This document shows, one piece after another, positions 16,504-25,794 of a stretch of DNA of 64,000 bases (its first letter is position 1; each line of letters begins with the position of its first letter). A model generated the notes under the pieces. It was not told the DNA's origin. It ran no database searches and saw only the letters and a list, made by a program, of their open reading frames with translations. The stretch covers positions 1 to 64,000 of the forward strand of contig CAWBSR010000017.1 in NCBI GenBank assembly GCA_963791545.1, in the 5' to 3' direction. The stretch is from JALYXV01 sp963791545. Lineage in GTDB: Bacteria; Actinomycetota; Acidimicrobiia; Acidimicrobiales; Palsa-688. Made by a program: the position numbers and the translations under genes.

Positions 16504-18396
16504 TCATCGAAGGGTGATGTTGCGAGGTTCGATGTGCGCTGTCTGCCAAGCTTCCAGGCATACCATGGCCCAGACCCCTAGGCCGGTGTCCGCCTCGCCA
16601 GATCGGGCCGCGGCCATGATCCTTCGGGCGGGAAAACGTTCCACAATGCCGGAGTCCGCGAGCCCTTCCACCCGTTCGGCGAAGCTTAGACCAGCTTTGC
16701 CCTGGACCCAGGACCGAATAGGGCCACCGAGCCCAGCTTTGGGCCGGTCGATGATCTCGTCGGCAATCAGGCCGCGGGCCGCACCCTTGAGTACGGCCTT
16801 CTGGACGCCGCCGCGAATCAGGTCTCCGCTCGGCGCCCGGAGCGCCCGTGCCACAACCGGCTCGTCGAGCAGTGGGACCCGTACCTCAACCGATGTCGCC
16901 ATCGCGGCTTTGTCAGTGTAGGCCAGGTTGAGGTTGGCCAGGAACTGACCGGTGTCGAAGCCAAGAGCCTGGCGAAGGTTTGTCTCGGCCAGCGGAGGAC
17001 TGAGAGCATCGAGCTCGGCCATGGCGCTGTCGGCAACATCCGGCATCAGGAGACGCAACTGGTTGGCGCCGATTTGGCTCATCATCCGCCAATAGTGCGG
17101 CGGTTCCCGGCTACCCACTGCCCGGCCCAGCTTCTCCAGATTGCGTCGGGAAGCGAACGCCGGCCCGGGCCGGGCGCCGCGTAACTGGTGGGCGCCGAGA
17201 CCAACGAGATGACGGATCCGGGGGGGGAGGGCCGAACCTTGTCGGGCGATGCCGAGCGCCTTATGCCGGGGGTAGCCGGCGAAGAGCTCTTCACCTCCGA
17301 CGCCGGATAGCGCCACCTTGGTCTCCGAGGCTTGCGTCAGCAGGTACATGGCGATGGCCGCTGGGTCAGCGACCGGATCGTCGAAGTGCGGGGCGAGCTT
17401 GTCGATGACGGACCAGTCGGTGTCACCCATGCGAACGGTGCGGAGATCGACTCGGGGGTACGCGGCTGCAGCCCGCTGGGCGAAGGCCAGATCGTCGGGG
17501 ACGATCTCGAAGCGTTTGGCATCCTCGGTGTAGTGGACGCAGACGGCTGTAAGTCGCTCACCGGCGTAGTGACGGTCCATGAGAGCGAGGAGAATGGTGG
17601 AGTCGAGGCCACCGGAGAGCAGCAGGCCCACGGGGACGTCGCTCAGGAGCTGACGACGGACCGCCTGATCGAGCAGCGCGAGGAGTTCGTCGGGGGGAAG
17701 AGTTTCTTCAGGGGATTCCAGGTCGAGATCCCAGTACCGCCTGATGTCAATACGCCCGTCGACCAGCGACAAGGTATGACCCGGTGCCAGCTTCTTAATT
17801 GCTGTCCACGGGGTGCGGGGGTGGGGGATCCACAGCAGCGCAAGATATTGAGCGAGGGCGACCCTATCGACGCCAGCCCGTAATTCCGGGGCTGCCGCCA
17901 GGATCGACCGTGGTGTCGATCCCGCGACAAGGGTCTCTCCGGCCATCGCCCAGTACAGCGGCTTGACTCCCAGCCGGTCGCGGCCAAGGAACGTCCGGTG
18001 GCGGCGCTCGTCGTAGAGGGCAAAGGAAAAGATCCCCTCGATGCGGTCGACGACGGCGTCACCCCAATGGATCCAACCCCGCAGGAGGACTTCAGTATCG
18101 CAGGATGAGTTGAACTGCACCCCGGCAGATTCCAGTTCCACCCGAAGCTGGGGACTGTTGTATATCTCGCCGTTGTAGACCACCGAAGTCCCGCTGATCT
18201 CGTCCCGCATCGGTTGGTGTCCAGCCGGTGTGGGGTCCAGGATCGCCAAACGGCGATGCGCCATGCCATAGCAGCCCGCGTCACCGACGAGGAGCCCATT
18301 GTCATCTGGACCGCGGGTGGCCATGACCGCCGACCCGGTCTGGAGGAGCCGAATCGACGGCAGTCGGCGCCCAAATACGCCTAACCAACCACACAC
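16504..18396 (-). CDS. asparagine synthase-like glutamine amidotransferase (AsnB type)
   Basis: This 630-residue two-domain enzyme has an N-terminal class II glutaminase with the catalytic Cys directly after Met (MCGWLGVFG), RGPDDNG, VVYNGEIYN and GRDRLGVKPLYW. The synthetase domain has the pyrophosphate loop LLSGGLDSTI at about residue 260 and ALSGVGGEELFAGYPRHK. The family adenylates a carboxylate and transfers ammonia from glutamine. AsnB paralogues next to methyltransferases and glycan genes often amidate surface sugars or peptides rather than make free asparagine, and that is my reading here. It lies 53 bases downstream of the methyltransferase on the same strand. The IS630 element sits about 50 bases beyond its stop without damaging it. 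Confidence 0.85.
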   Translation of the reverse strand: MCGWLGVFGRRLPSIRLLQTGSAVMATRGPDDNGLLVGDAGCYGMAHRRLAILDPTPAGHQPMRDEISGTSVVYNGEIYNSPQLRVELESAGVQFNSSCDTEVLLRGWIHWGDAVVDRIEGIFSFALYDERRHRTFLGRDRLGVKPLYWAMAGETLVAGSTPRSILAAAPELRAGVDRVALAQYLALLWIPHPRTPWTAIKKLAPGHTLSLVDGRIDIRRYWDLDLESPEETLPPDELLALLDQAVRRQLLSDVPVGLLLSGGLDSTILLALMDRHYAGERLTAVCVHYTEDAKRFEIVPDDLAFAQRAAAAYPRVDLRTVRMGDTDWSVIDKLAPHFDDPVADPAAIAMYLLTQASETKVALSGVGGEELFAGYPRHKALGIARQGSALPPRIRHLVGLGAHQLRGARPGPAFASRRNLEKLGRAVGSREPPHYWRMMSQIGANQLRLLMPDVADSAMAELDALSPPLAETNLRQALGFDTGQFLANLNLAYTDKAAMATSVEVRVPLLDEPVVARALRAPSGDLIRGGVQKAVLKGAARGLIADEIIDRPKAGLGGPIRSWVQGKAGLSFAERVEGLADSGIVERFPARRIMAAARSGEADTGLGVWAMVCLEAWQTAHIEPRNITLR

Positions 18397-18449
18397 GGCG
18401 ATGCTCCCTCGGAGTCAGCGCCCGGGATGGGGATCAAATCTTCCCAGGA

Positions 18450-19277
18450 CTACTTGACTGCTTCAATCAACAAGAAGAGCCCGAGACTGTTCAGTCGTCG
18501 CACCATTGGCCTCGGCCATATCTTCTTGGCGATCCGGAGGAAGGATGAGTCGTGTTGCTGGCCCACCGCACCCTCGAGCAGGTCACCGAGACTCACCTGG
18601 GGCCGGACATCGGCTCGGGTGAAGAGCCGTACCAGGTCGCGGCCCTCGGCAATGGTGTAACCCTTCGTACCCGGACTCTCGAGGTGCTCGGCATACATGT
18701 CGTTGACGGAACGACGCGGGGTGCCGCCCAGAAGCGCATATCGCGACCACAGCATGAGGCCGACAAGAGACGGACGGTGATAGATCATCGCCCGTAGCGT
18801 GCCCCCGGGCCTCAGGACGCGGCGCACTTCTCGAAAAGCGTGGGACGTGTCAGGGGTGTGATGAAGAACGCCCCACGAGTAGACGATGTCGAAGCTGGCA
18901 TCGGTGAATGGCAGTCGCTCGGCATCGGCTACCAGCAACTCCGACTGGTAGCCGGCAGCCGCGATGCGCTTACCCGTCCAGTTAATGGCCCGGGGCGTGA
19001 AGTCGAGGCCCACCAAGCGGGACGGACCGGAGCGGGCCCATTCCACGTGGTCCGCTCCCATCCCGACGCCGACCTCGAGGACACTTCTGCCCCGGCCGTC
19101 GAAGCGAGCGAAGTCACGCAAATATGGCTCCAGCGAATAGCGGGTCTCGGCGTGCGCTGCGAACTGCTGCTCGAGTGTTTCGCCCCGCGCATAGATCTCA
19201 CCGCACGCTGCCGCGTCCCAGAAGTCGCGGACGGCTGACTTCGACAGGTTCACTTCCCAGAGGCTAACCGCTGCCAC
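18450..19277 (-). CDS. class I SAM-dependent methyltransferase
   Basis: The protein has about 275 residues with a Methyltransf_11-like core: motif I is SVLEVGVGMGADHVEWA, the acidic loop LVGLDFTPRAI, motif II ELLVADAERLPFTDASFDIV, and motif IV/post IV SWGVLHHTPDTSHAFREV and LRPGGTLRAMIY. The opening VNLSKSAVRDFWDAAACGE resembles methyltransferases of O-antigen and exopolysaccharide loci. It is followed by the amidotransferase in an apparent two-gene operon reading toward the mobile region. The substrate is unknown; a sugar or lipid-linked intermediate is a guess from context. Confidence 0.8.
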   Translation of the reverse strand: MAAVSLWEVNLSKSAVRDFWDAAACGEIYARGETLEQQFAAHAETRYSLEPYLRDFARFDGRGRSVLEVGVGMGADHVEWARSGPSRLVGLDFTPRAINWTGKRIAAAGYQSELLVADAERLPFTDASFDIVYSWGVLHHTPDTSHAFREVRRVLRPGGTLRAMIYHRPSLVGLMLWSRYALLGGTPRRSVNDMYAEHLESPGTKGYTIAEGRDLVRLFTRADVRPQVSLGDLLEGAVGQQHDSSFLRIAKKIWPRPMVRRLNSLGLFLLIEAVK

Positions 19278-19467
19278 CCGGTGTCTCGAATGGCACGATC
19301 ACTGCGTCCGCCGTCTCAGATTCAGGCGTGCGGTGTCGTGGTCGCTGACGTAGCCCGGGCTCTCGAATCCTCGGCTCCGCTCCCGGGATGCCTCACGCAT
19401 GCGGCCCTGGGTTGGGAGCCGTTCTCTATGCTGCCGTGGTCGCCCTGAACGCTGCCGTCCCGTAGGG

Positions 19468-20230
19468 ATGCCGCACCGTTCGCGTCGCCGGCGTCGGGCC
19501 CGCCGGCGGATGATCTGGCTGGTTGCCGGGGGAATTTTCGTCATCCTTTTGATCCTGGCGGCGGCGGCCTTTCGCGACCTCATGTCGGCCCGTTCACGGC
19601 TGGTCTCGGCCAAGGGCGCCCTCGATCAGATCGTGTCCCACCCGGCCGTCCTCAATACCAGCGAGGGGCGTTCGGCAATGGTCCAGCAGTTGGCGTTCGC
19701 CATCGACGAGGTCTCGGTGGCCCGCCGGATCGTGGACGATTCGTTCTCGCTGAAGCTGGCCCGTTTCGTCCCGCTCGTTTCCTCGCAGCGCTCCGGGGTC
19801 CTGCGGCTGGTCGATGACTCGGGCACGGCCCTGACAGCCGGTCACAACCTGGTTGCCGAAGCGACCGAACGGTCGCCCAGGGCAAGGTCGCCGGCGCCCA
19901 GGTTCCGATCAGGTCGCTGGTCACTTTCGAGGCGGACTGCGCCAAACGGGCACGACGATCGGTCGGCTCAACCGCTCAGGCGGAGGCCTCCTCGGACCCC
20001 TCGGAAAGGCTCGGCGCCAGTTCAATGCCCTGGCCGGCTCCACCGGGACCCGCCTACTGAATGACGCCGACGCCATGGCGGTCGGACAGCGGCTGCTCGG
20101 CGCCGGGGGCCCCCGCCATTACTTCGTCGCCTTGGAAAACGACGCCGAAATGCGTGACCAGGGTGCCATCCTCTCCTACGCCTTGGTCACGATCGACAAG
20201 GGCCACCTCACTCCTGCACAGTGTCTAGGA
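19468..20230 (+). pseudogene. DUF4012 membrane protein, frameshifted and truncated
   Basis: From ATG 19468 the frame gives a basic cytoplasmic tail, one membrane helix (MIWLVAGGIFVILLILAAAA) and the start of a DUF4012-type extracellular domain. It then shifts near 19860 (TVAQGKVAGAQVPIRSL) and again near 19960 (TTIGRLNRSGGGLLGPLGK). The family block RLLGAGGPRHYFVALENDAE MRDQ follows and the similarity ends abruptly near YALVTIDKGHL. DUF4012 proteins are common in actinobacterial surface-glycan loci but have no agreed function. Two shifts plus loss of the C-terminal half show that this is a relic. The domain name is from memory of the motif. Confidence 0.6.
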
Positions 20231-20305
20231 ACGGTGGAGTCTGGCCGTGGCAGCCTGACCGGGACTTGTCGCCTAGGTCGCAGGAGACGGGAGAAAGGGT
20301 TCCAC

Positions 20306-21274
20306 GTGTCGGAGGCACCGGCTCTCGATGAGGTCCTGGGCCGGATGGGCGGCGTGGCGGCGCCCCGCTCCGCGTCGGCGCAACTGCGAACCCTCCTCGA
20401 GGGCGAGCTTCGCCACGGCGCGGCCGAGCTTTCGCGCCAGCGCTCCGGCCACCGCCACCCCGTCGTGGTGGGCTTCGCGACCAGGGATTCCCGGCTGATC
20501 TCGGTCTGCCCGGTGGACGCCCGGGTCCGGGTCGACCCCGGCCGCGTCGAACCGCGAGGGTGGCAGCTCCTGGCGGCCGCCACCGGCGCGGTGGTCCAAG
20601 CCGCGGGCGCGGGAGCCGCGCCCCGGTGGTCGGCCCTGGCGCTCGAGGCGGGAACCTTCGGGGCGTACCTCACCGTCGCCCTACCCTCGGGACCGGCCGA
20701 CCTGGAATCAGGCGACGCGGAACTCGCCGCCCTGGCGTTCGCAGAACAGCTGGAGGGGGTATCCCGCCTGCAGGCGGTCGGGGTGGCCTTGCCCGGCCAC
20801 GTGCTCGGCGAGATGAAGGACCGGCGCCGGCCGTCGGGGCGTTCGCATCCCTTACTGGTGGCCGAGGCCGTGGCCCGCCTGGGGGGCCGACCCGCCCATC
20901 CCGCCTCCATGGACCGCTATGAAGACGCCGTCCTGGAGCTGTTCGCGGCGCCCGAGGCGGGCCGCGCCGGGGCACCGGCGCCCCACGATGACTCCGCTCC
21001 GGCCCGCCGGGCGGCCCGGCGCATCCTGCAGCGTTTGAACGGGATGGGGAAGTGGGGCGGCTTCCATACCGAGTTTCGTTATCTGGCCCGGGGCTTCCCG
21101 GCCGACCAGCTCGCCCTGGCCCTCGAAGTCGGCGAGCGTCTCGTGGCCAGTGGCCTGTTGATCGAGAAAATCAGCGTGGGCCAGCGTCACGTGTTCCTCA
21201 ACCCTCGCCGGGCCAAGGACATCCACCGGCTGATCCAGGACGCCACGGTGCCCCCCGACCTGGTGCTCCCGTGA
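20306..21274 (+). CDS. hypothetical protein with probable winged-helix C-terminus
   Basis: The protein is about 322 residues and I do not recognise it. The long open frame starting at 19853 is a fusion with the DUF4012 relic, so the start is placed at the GTG 20306 (MSEAPALDEVLGRMGG), where the character changes; this is uncertain. The middle part alternates short hydrophobic strands (HPVVVGFATRDSRLISVCPV) with alanine-rich helices. The C-terminus (RRAARRILQRLNGMGKWGGF ... ALALEVGERLVASGLLIEKI ... HVFLNPRRAKDIHRLI) looks like a winged-helix module. It has no signal peptide or membrane helix. The phosphoribosyltransferase gene follows at 50 bases on the same strand. Confidence 0.6.
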   Translation: MSEAPALDEVLGRMGGVAAPRSASAQLRTLLEGELRHGAAELSRQRSGHRHPVVVGFATRDSRLISVCPVDARVRVDPGRVEPRGWQLLAAATGAVVQAAGAGAAPRWSALALEAGTFGAYLTVALPSGPADLESGDAELAALAFAEQLEGVSRLQAVGVALPGHVLGEMKDRRRPSGRSHPLLVAEAVARLGGRPAHPASMDRYEDAVLELFAAPEAGRAGAPAPHDDSAPARRAARRILQRLNGMGKWGGFHTEFRYLARGFPADQLALALEVGERLVASGLLIEKISVGQRHVFLNPRRAKDIHRLIQDATVPPDLVLP

Positions 21275-21323
21275 CCCGCCCTCACCCCTGGCGGTGGGGC
21301 GCCGTTGGAGGCACCATCTCCCC

Positions 21324-22040
21324 ATGGGAGCTGACCGTCGGTTCCGGGACCGGGTGGACGCAGGAGACCAACTCGGCCGCCTGCTGCAGCGCTGGGATCC
21401 CTCGAGCGGGCGGCCGCCCCCGAGCGGCTGGCCCGAGGCGCCGGGAACGATCGTGCTCGGACTGCCCCGCGGGGGGGTGCCGGTGGCCGCCCGGGTCGCG
21501 GCTGCCCTCGGCGCCCCCCTCGACGTCCTCGTCGTGCGAAAAATCGGGGTACCAGGCAACGACGAACTCGCCATGGGGGCGGTGGGCCCCGGAGGCGTGA
21601 CCATTGTCGATCACCGGCTGGTCGCGGCCCTGGGCCTGAACCCCGACGAGGTGATGGGGGCGGTCGAGCGCCAGCGCCAGGAGTTGGAGCGCCGGGAGGC
21701 GGCGTACCGGCAAGGCCGCCCCCCGCCCGACCTGACCGGCCGGACGGTCATCCTGGTCGATGACGGTTTGGCGACCGGCGCCACCATGGCGGCCGCCGTG
21801 GCCGCGGTCGGGACCCAGCGTTCCGGCCGGGTGGTGGTGGCGGTGCCCGTCGCCCCGCGCGGCACCGTCGAGGACCTGTCGGCGGCGGCCGGGGTCGACG
21901 ACGTGGTGTGCGTCGTGACACCGGAGCCGTTCCGGGCCGTCGGCCTGTGGTACCAGCGCTTCGAGCCCACCAGCGATGACGAGGTGCGCCGCCTGCTGGC
22001 CGACCGCACGCCCCCCGGGCCGCTCACAGGTCGCTTTTAG
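21324..22040 (+). CDS. phosphoribosyltransferase-domain protein
   Basis: The 238-residue protein has a type I PRTase fold. It has the flexible-loop region GTIVLGLPRGGVPVAARVAA, a DVLVVRKIGVPGNDELAMGAV stretch, and the PRPP-binding loop TVILVDDGLATGATMAAAV. This is the subgroup of predicted phosphoribosyltransferases (COG1926-like) seen in bacteria without an assigned substrate, rather than a named salvage enzyme. The ATG at 21324 has GGAGG upstream. The following Bax-inhibitor-like gene lies about 60 bases downstream. Assignment to the fold is firm; substrate unknown. Confidence 0.8.
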   Translation: MGADRRFRDRVDAGDQLGRLLQRWDPSSGRPPPSGWPEAPGTIVLGLPRGGVPVAARVAAALGAPLDVLVVRKIGVPGNDELAMGAVGPGGVTIVDHRLVAALGLNPDEVMGAVERQRQELERREAAYRQGRPPPDLTGRTVILVDDGLATGATMAAAVAAVGTQRSGRVVVAVPVAPRGTVEDLSAAAGVDDVVCVVTPEPFRAVGLWYQRFEPTSDDEVRRLLADRTPPGPLTGRF

Positions 22041-22103
22041 GGTGCCGTGGCCTAACATGGATTTTGCGTCCAGAGGGCGCACTCCCGAAAGGTCACATCA
22101 TCG

Positions 22104-22823
22104 ATGTCTACGCAAACCGTGGACCGTTCACCCCGCATGGAGCGAGGATTCGCCCGCTTCGCGGATACCTACCCGCAACTTTCCGACGCCAAGACGTTCA
22201 CGGCGGCCGGGGTGTACGACAAGGTCGGCCTGCTCGTCGTCCTGTCGATCATCACCGGGACCGTCAGCTATTTCGCCAATAGCCCCGGGCTCATCTTCGG
22301 CGGCATCATCGGCGGTTTCATCCTCGCCATGGTGGGCATCTTCCGGCCCCAGACGGCCAGGATCGTGGCCCCCTTGTACGCCCTGGCCGAGGGCTTGGCA
22401 CTGGGCGGAATCACCGCCTGGTACGCCACCACGTCCGGAACCGGGATCGTCCCCCTGGCCATCATCTTCACCGGTGGCATCTTCCTCGGCAGCTTGGTTG
22501 TCTTCCGCAGCGGCCTGGTGAAGGTGACCCACAAGTTCGTCAGCATGACCGTTATCGCCTTGGTCGGCTTCCTACTCGTCGGCCTGGCTCTGTCGTTCGG
22601 GCTTCCTGTTCCCGGGCTGAGCGGCAGCAGCGGCATGGCGATATTCGGGATCATCGGCATCGTTATCGCCGTCATGTGCCTCTTCATCGACTTCAACTAC
22701 GTCCAAGTTGGCGAACAGCAGCACCTGCCCGCCGCCGCCGAGTGGTCCGGTGCCCTCATGCTCATGATCTCGCTGGTCTTCGTGTACCTCAACGTGCTGC
22801 GGGTGCTCGGCCGCCGGCGGTAG
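22104..22823 (+). CDS. Bax inhibitor-1/YccA-like membrane protein
   Basis: The 239-residue protein has a short cytoplasmic N-terminus and about seven hydrophobic helices, for example VGLLVVLSIITGTVSYFA, LIFGGIIGGFILAMVGIF, FVSMTVIALVGFLLVGLAL and MAIFGIIGIVIAVMCLFID. The acidic helix end FIDFNYVQVGEQQHLP and the final helix match the bacterial Bax1-I group (YccA-related). Homologues include calcium-leak channels and FtsH-interacting proteins; the role here is unknown. The start is supported by GAAAGGTCAC upstream and by the MSTQTVDRSP N-terminus. It stands alone in orientation with its neighbours and might be co-transcribed with the methyltransferase that follows. Confidence 0.8.
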   Translation: MSTQTVDRSPRMERGFARFADTYPQLSDAKTFTAAGVYDKVGLLVVLSIITGTVSYFANSPGLIFGGIIGGFILAMVGIFRPQTARIVAPLYALAEGLALGGITAWYATTSGTGIVPLAIIFTGGIFLGSLVVFRSGLVKVTHKFVSMTVIALVGFLLVGLALSFGLPVPGLSGSSGMAIFGIIGIVIAVMCLFIDFNYVQVGEQQHLPAAAEWSGALMLMISLVFVYLNVLRVLGRRR

Positions 22824-22849
22824 TCCCCGCTGCGGCCCGGACCAACACC

Positions 22850-23704
22850 TTGGACCGGCGCGTCTACCAACAGATGCAGGCCGTCGAGGACCACCACTGG
22901 TGGTTCCTCGGCCGCCGGGCCGTCATCGCAGCCGTCCTGGCGGCACTGCCGGAAACGGGGCCCGGCCTGGTCCTGGACGCCGGCTGCGGCAGTGGTGGCA
23001 ACCTCGGCGTCTACCACGCTCGGGGCCCCGTGATCGGCATCGACACCGCGGCCGGGCCCCTGGCGAAAGCCCGCCAGAGGGGCTACCAAGCGGCGGCCGT
23101 GGCGGCGCTGCCTCTCCTGCCCTTCCGAGACGGCGCCTTCGACCTGGTGGCGGCCACCGACGTGGTGGAACACGTCGCCGAAGATGCCGGTGCCCTCGCC
23201 GAACTACGTCGGGTCACCCGCCCGGGCGGCCACCTGCTGATCACCGTCCCCGCCTATCGCTGGCTGTGGAGTGACAGCGACGTCCAGTTGGGCCATCACC
23301 GCCGCTACACCCGCCCCGAGATCATCGGCCGATGCCGCTCGGCCGGCTGGACCGTGATCCGGGCCAGCTACTTCAACACCGCCCTGCTGGCCCCCATTGC
23401 CGTCGCCCGCTGGGCCCGCCAGCGCCGGGATCAGCCCCTCGTGGCCACCGAGCTGGAGCGGACCGGCCCCCTCGCCAACCGCCTCCTCCGCCTGCCCCTG
23501 GTGGCCGAGGCCCGCCTGGTCAACGCCGGCCTGGACCTTCCCGCCGGGGTGTCCCTCCTGTGCCTGTGCCGCCGGCCCCCGCCGGCGGCCGACCCGGGCC
23601 CCGACGCCGGTGCTGATTTCTCGTCGATCGCCACGAGGCGGGGACGGTTGAGGATGACCCGGGCGATCGGCGGGCGGGGCTTGGCGCCGCCCCGCAGCCG
23701 ATGA
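22850..23704 (+). CDS. class I SAM-dependent methyltransferase
   Basis: The roughly 284-residue methyltransferase has motif I LVLDAGCGSGGNLGVYH, acidic loop VIGIDTAAGPLAKAR, AVAALPLLPFRDGAFDLVAATDVVEHV, and post motif LRRVTRPGGHLLITVPAYRW. The N-terminal MQAVEDHHWWFLGRR is typical of methyltransferases of glycan clusters, where it precedes the fold, so a start close to it is needed. A TTG at 22850 fits; no ATG or GTG is nearby. It is convergent with the large membrane protein, the stop codons being only a few bases apart. Substrate not known. Confidence 0.8.
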   Translation: MDRRVYQQMQAVEDHHWWFLGRRAVIAAVLAALPETGPGLVLDAGCGSGGNLGVYHARGPVIGIDTAAGPLAKARQRGYQAAAVAALPLLPFRDGAFDLVAATDVVEHVAEDAGALAELRRVTRPGGHLLITVPAYRWLWSDSDVQLGHHRRYTRPEIIGRCRSAGWTVIRASYFNTALLAPIAVARWARQRRDQPLVATELERTGPLANRLLRLPLVAEARLVNAGLDLPAGVSLLCLCRRPPPAADPGPDAGADFSSIATRRGRLRMTRAIGGRGLAPPRSR

Positions 23705-23708
23705 CCCC

Positions 23709-25778
23709 TCAGCGGCAGTTGATCTTGGGCTGTCCAACCACCTGGAAGACCACCGCCAGCGGATCCTGGGCCACCACTTTGAACGCCGGGTCCGACGCCA
23801 GCCACCGGTGCCACTCGGTGAGGGGGATGGCGGCGCTGTAGTTGTAGTGGCCCGCGATCACCGTGGCCATCCACGCCGGGCAGGAGCTGAGAGGCACCGG
23901 GGCGTGGCCGGCCGGCTGCGTCAAGGTGTCGACCCGGTTGGGTGAGCCAGGCCCGTACAGCAGGGCGATGTCGGGCACCCAGGCCGCCACCCGAGCCCCC
24001 CGAACGTGGGCCGCCCAATCCAGCACCGGGTCCCGGCCCTGGCTGGGGTAGCGGCGGGCGACCAGGGCTACCCCGACCACGGCGGCGACCGCCGCCACGG
24101 CCACAACCACCCGCCGGGCGGCAGGCCACCTGGCCAGCCCCATCGCCACCGCCGCCGCCACCGCCGCCCCGAGCAGCCAGCCGAACCCCCCGGAGCCGAT
24201 CTCGGGAGACCAGAAGGCGATGCGCTGGCCCGGCCGGATGCCAGTGGCGACCACGACGACACCAACGATGGGAAAAAGCGCCCCCAGACGTGCCCGAGCC
24301 AGCAGGAGGGCAAATGCGATCAGCCCGAGCACGAGGGAGGCCGCCGCGTAATGGAGGTTGATGACGAAGGCACCGATGCTGCCGCCGGGGCCCGCCAGGC
24401 CGTAGGCGCTGGCGGGGGTGGCGACATATCCGAGCGCCGAGGCGAAGGCGTAGATGCCGAGCCCCCGGCGGAAGCCGTCGTGAGATACCGCGGCCGTCAC
24501 CACGCCCACCAGCCACGCCGCCAGTACCACCGCCACCAACGGGCCCAGCCCGAGCGCCAGCCCGTGGCGGAACTGGGCCAGGAATCGTCCCTGCTTCAAG
24601 TAGGTCAGGACCGACTGGGACTTGGGTCCGGTCGCGGTGGCGATCTGGCGGAGGTGGACGGGTCCGAGACCGATCCTGGTCGGCGGCACCGGGTTCCCAA
24701 AGGTGATGGCGTTGCGGAGGTACCACGATCCGCCCAGGGCGATGCCGCCCAGGCTGCCCGCAGCTGCGGCCCGCAGCCGGCGGGCGGGAACCCGGGCGCA
24801 CAGCAGCGCCAGGGCCAGTACCGCCAGCCCCATGGCGGGATAGCCGGCCGAGAACTTGATGCCGATGGCGGCCCCGGCGCTGGTCAGGGCCAGGATGTAC
24901 GGCGCCGGCCGGTCCCGGGCGTGGGCCAGTACCGCCAGGCCGCCCAGCAGGACGAGGACGAGAAGGGCGTCGTTGACTGCCTCACCCGGCTGGGAGAACG
25001 CGATGACCGGCAGGCCGAGCACCACCGCGGCCGCCGCCACCGCCGCCGAAGCGGCCCGGTAGGGCTTGCCGATGGCATGGGCGGCAACCAGGATGAAGCC
25101 CCCGAAGAGCAGGTTCTTCACCGCCGCCAACGTCACCGAATGGGTGAGAGCCAGGGCCGTGGCCACCAGTAGTTCGTCGTTGGCGGGATAGAAGTGCACC
25201 GGGAGGAACGGCAGCACGAACCGATGCTGATCGGCGTAGCCGGTCTGCACGAACGTGGTCGCGAACGGCAGGTGGTAACCCAGCGAGTCCGGATCGTTGA
25301 TGCCCCGCCGGACCGCGATCACGGTGCGGGCCACCCAGATGGCCGCCACCAGCAGCACCAGAAGGGCGGTGGCGGCCACCATGACCTGGTGCCACCCCGA
25401 ATCCGGGGCGCCGCCTCCATCAGCAGCGCCGCCCTCCATACCGGCCGCCTCGCCCGGTTGGCCTTTGGCCCGGGTTTCACTGTCCACGGCGGCGCGCCCG
25501 GCGGGGACGGTACCCGGCCCCCGGCGGGCGGCGGCGGCGATCCCGGCCGAGGCGAGGGCGGCGAGGACCAGGGCGCCCCGGCGCAGGAGCCCGACCGCGC
25601 CCAACAGCAGGCCGAGGGCGAGGGCCCAGCAGATCCAGTTCAGGACGACGACGGTCACCGCTTCGCTGCCCCGCCACTCGGAAAAGAAGGCCCGTCTCAC
25701 CGAGACGGCCACCACGACCCCGCAGCCCGTGAACACGGCCCCGCATAGGAGGGCGAGAACGAGGTTCCCGACGCTCAC
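23709..25778 (-). CDS. large polytopic membrane protein, GT-C glycosyltransferase-like
   Basis: The 689-residue protein has around fifteen hydrophobic segments and an extracytoplasmic C-terminal domain. The first large loop contains NDPDSLGYHLPFATTFVQTG and HRFVLPFLPVHFYPANDELL. Acidic residues followed by such a motif in loop 1 are the hallmark of GT-C enzymes, which use polyprenyl-phosphate sugars outside the membrane. The C-terminus (SSCPAWMATVIAGHYNYSAA) is soluble and contains a few Cys. A Gly/Ala-rich, low-complexity insertion (residues about 85-130) separates the first helices from the loop. It is followed on the same strand by a dolichyl-phosphate-type glycosyltransferase gene upstream, which could supply its lipid-linked donor. 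Confidence 0.65.
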   Translation of the reverse strand: MSVGNLVLALLCGAVFTGCGVVVAVSVRRAFFSEWRGSEAVTVVVLNWICWALALGLLLGAVGLLRRGALVLAALASAGIAAAARRGPGTVPAGRAAVDSETRAKGQPGEAAGMEGGAADGGGAPDSGWHQVMVAATALLVLLVAAIWVARTVIAVRRGINDPDSLGYHLPFATTFVQTGYADQHRFVLPFLPVHFYPANDELLVATALALTHSVTLAAVKNLLFGGFILVAAHAIGKPYRAASAAVAAAAVVLGLPVIAFSQPGEAVNDALLVLVLLGGLAVLAHARDRPAPYILALTSAGAAIGIKFSAGYPAMGLAVLALALLCARVPARRLRAAAAGSLGGIALGGSWYLRNAITFGNPVPPTRIGLGPVHLRQIATATGPKSQSVLTYLKQGRFLAQFRHGLALGLGPLVAVVLAAWLVGVVTAAVSHDGFRRGLGIYAFASALGYVATPASAYGLAGPGGSIGAFVINLHYAAASLVLGLIAFALLLARARLGALFPIVGVVVVATGIRPGQRIAFWSPEIGSGGFGWLLGAAVAAAVAMGLARWPAARRVVVAVAAVAAVVGVALVARRYPSQGRDPVLDWAAHVRGARVAAWVPDIALLYGPGSPNRVDTLTQPAGHAPVPLSSCPAWMATVIAGHYNYSAAIPLTEWHRWLASDPAFKVVAQDPLAVVFQVVGQPKINCR

Positions 25779-25794
25779 GCACCCCCTCCCGGGC

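Noticed and set aside
19278..19467. Possible tRNA gene between the methyltransferase and the DUF4012 relic
   Set aside because: Some TCGAATCC-like segments occur, but no acceptor stem or complete cloverleaf can be formed.
24006..25172. Long open frame antisense to the GT-C-like membrane protein
   Set aside because: The protein is low-complexity Gly/Arg/His/Gln, as expected from the complement of hydrophobic codons.
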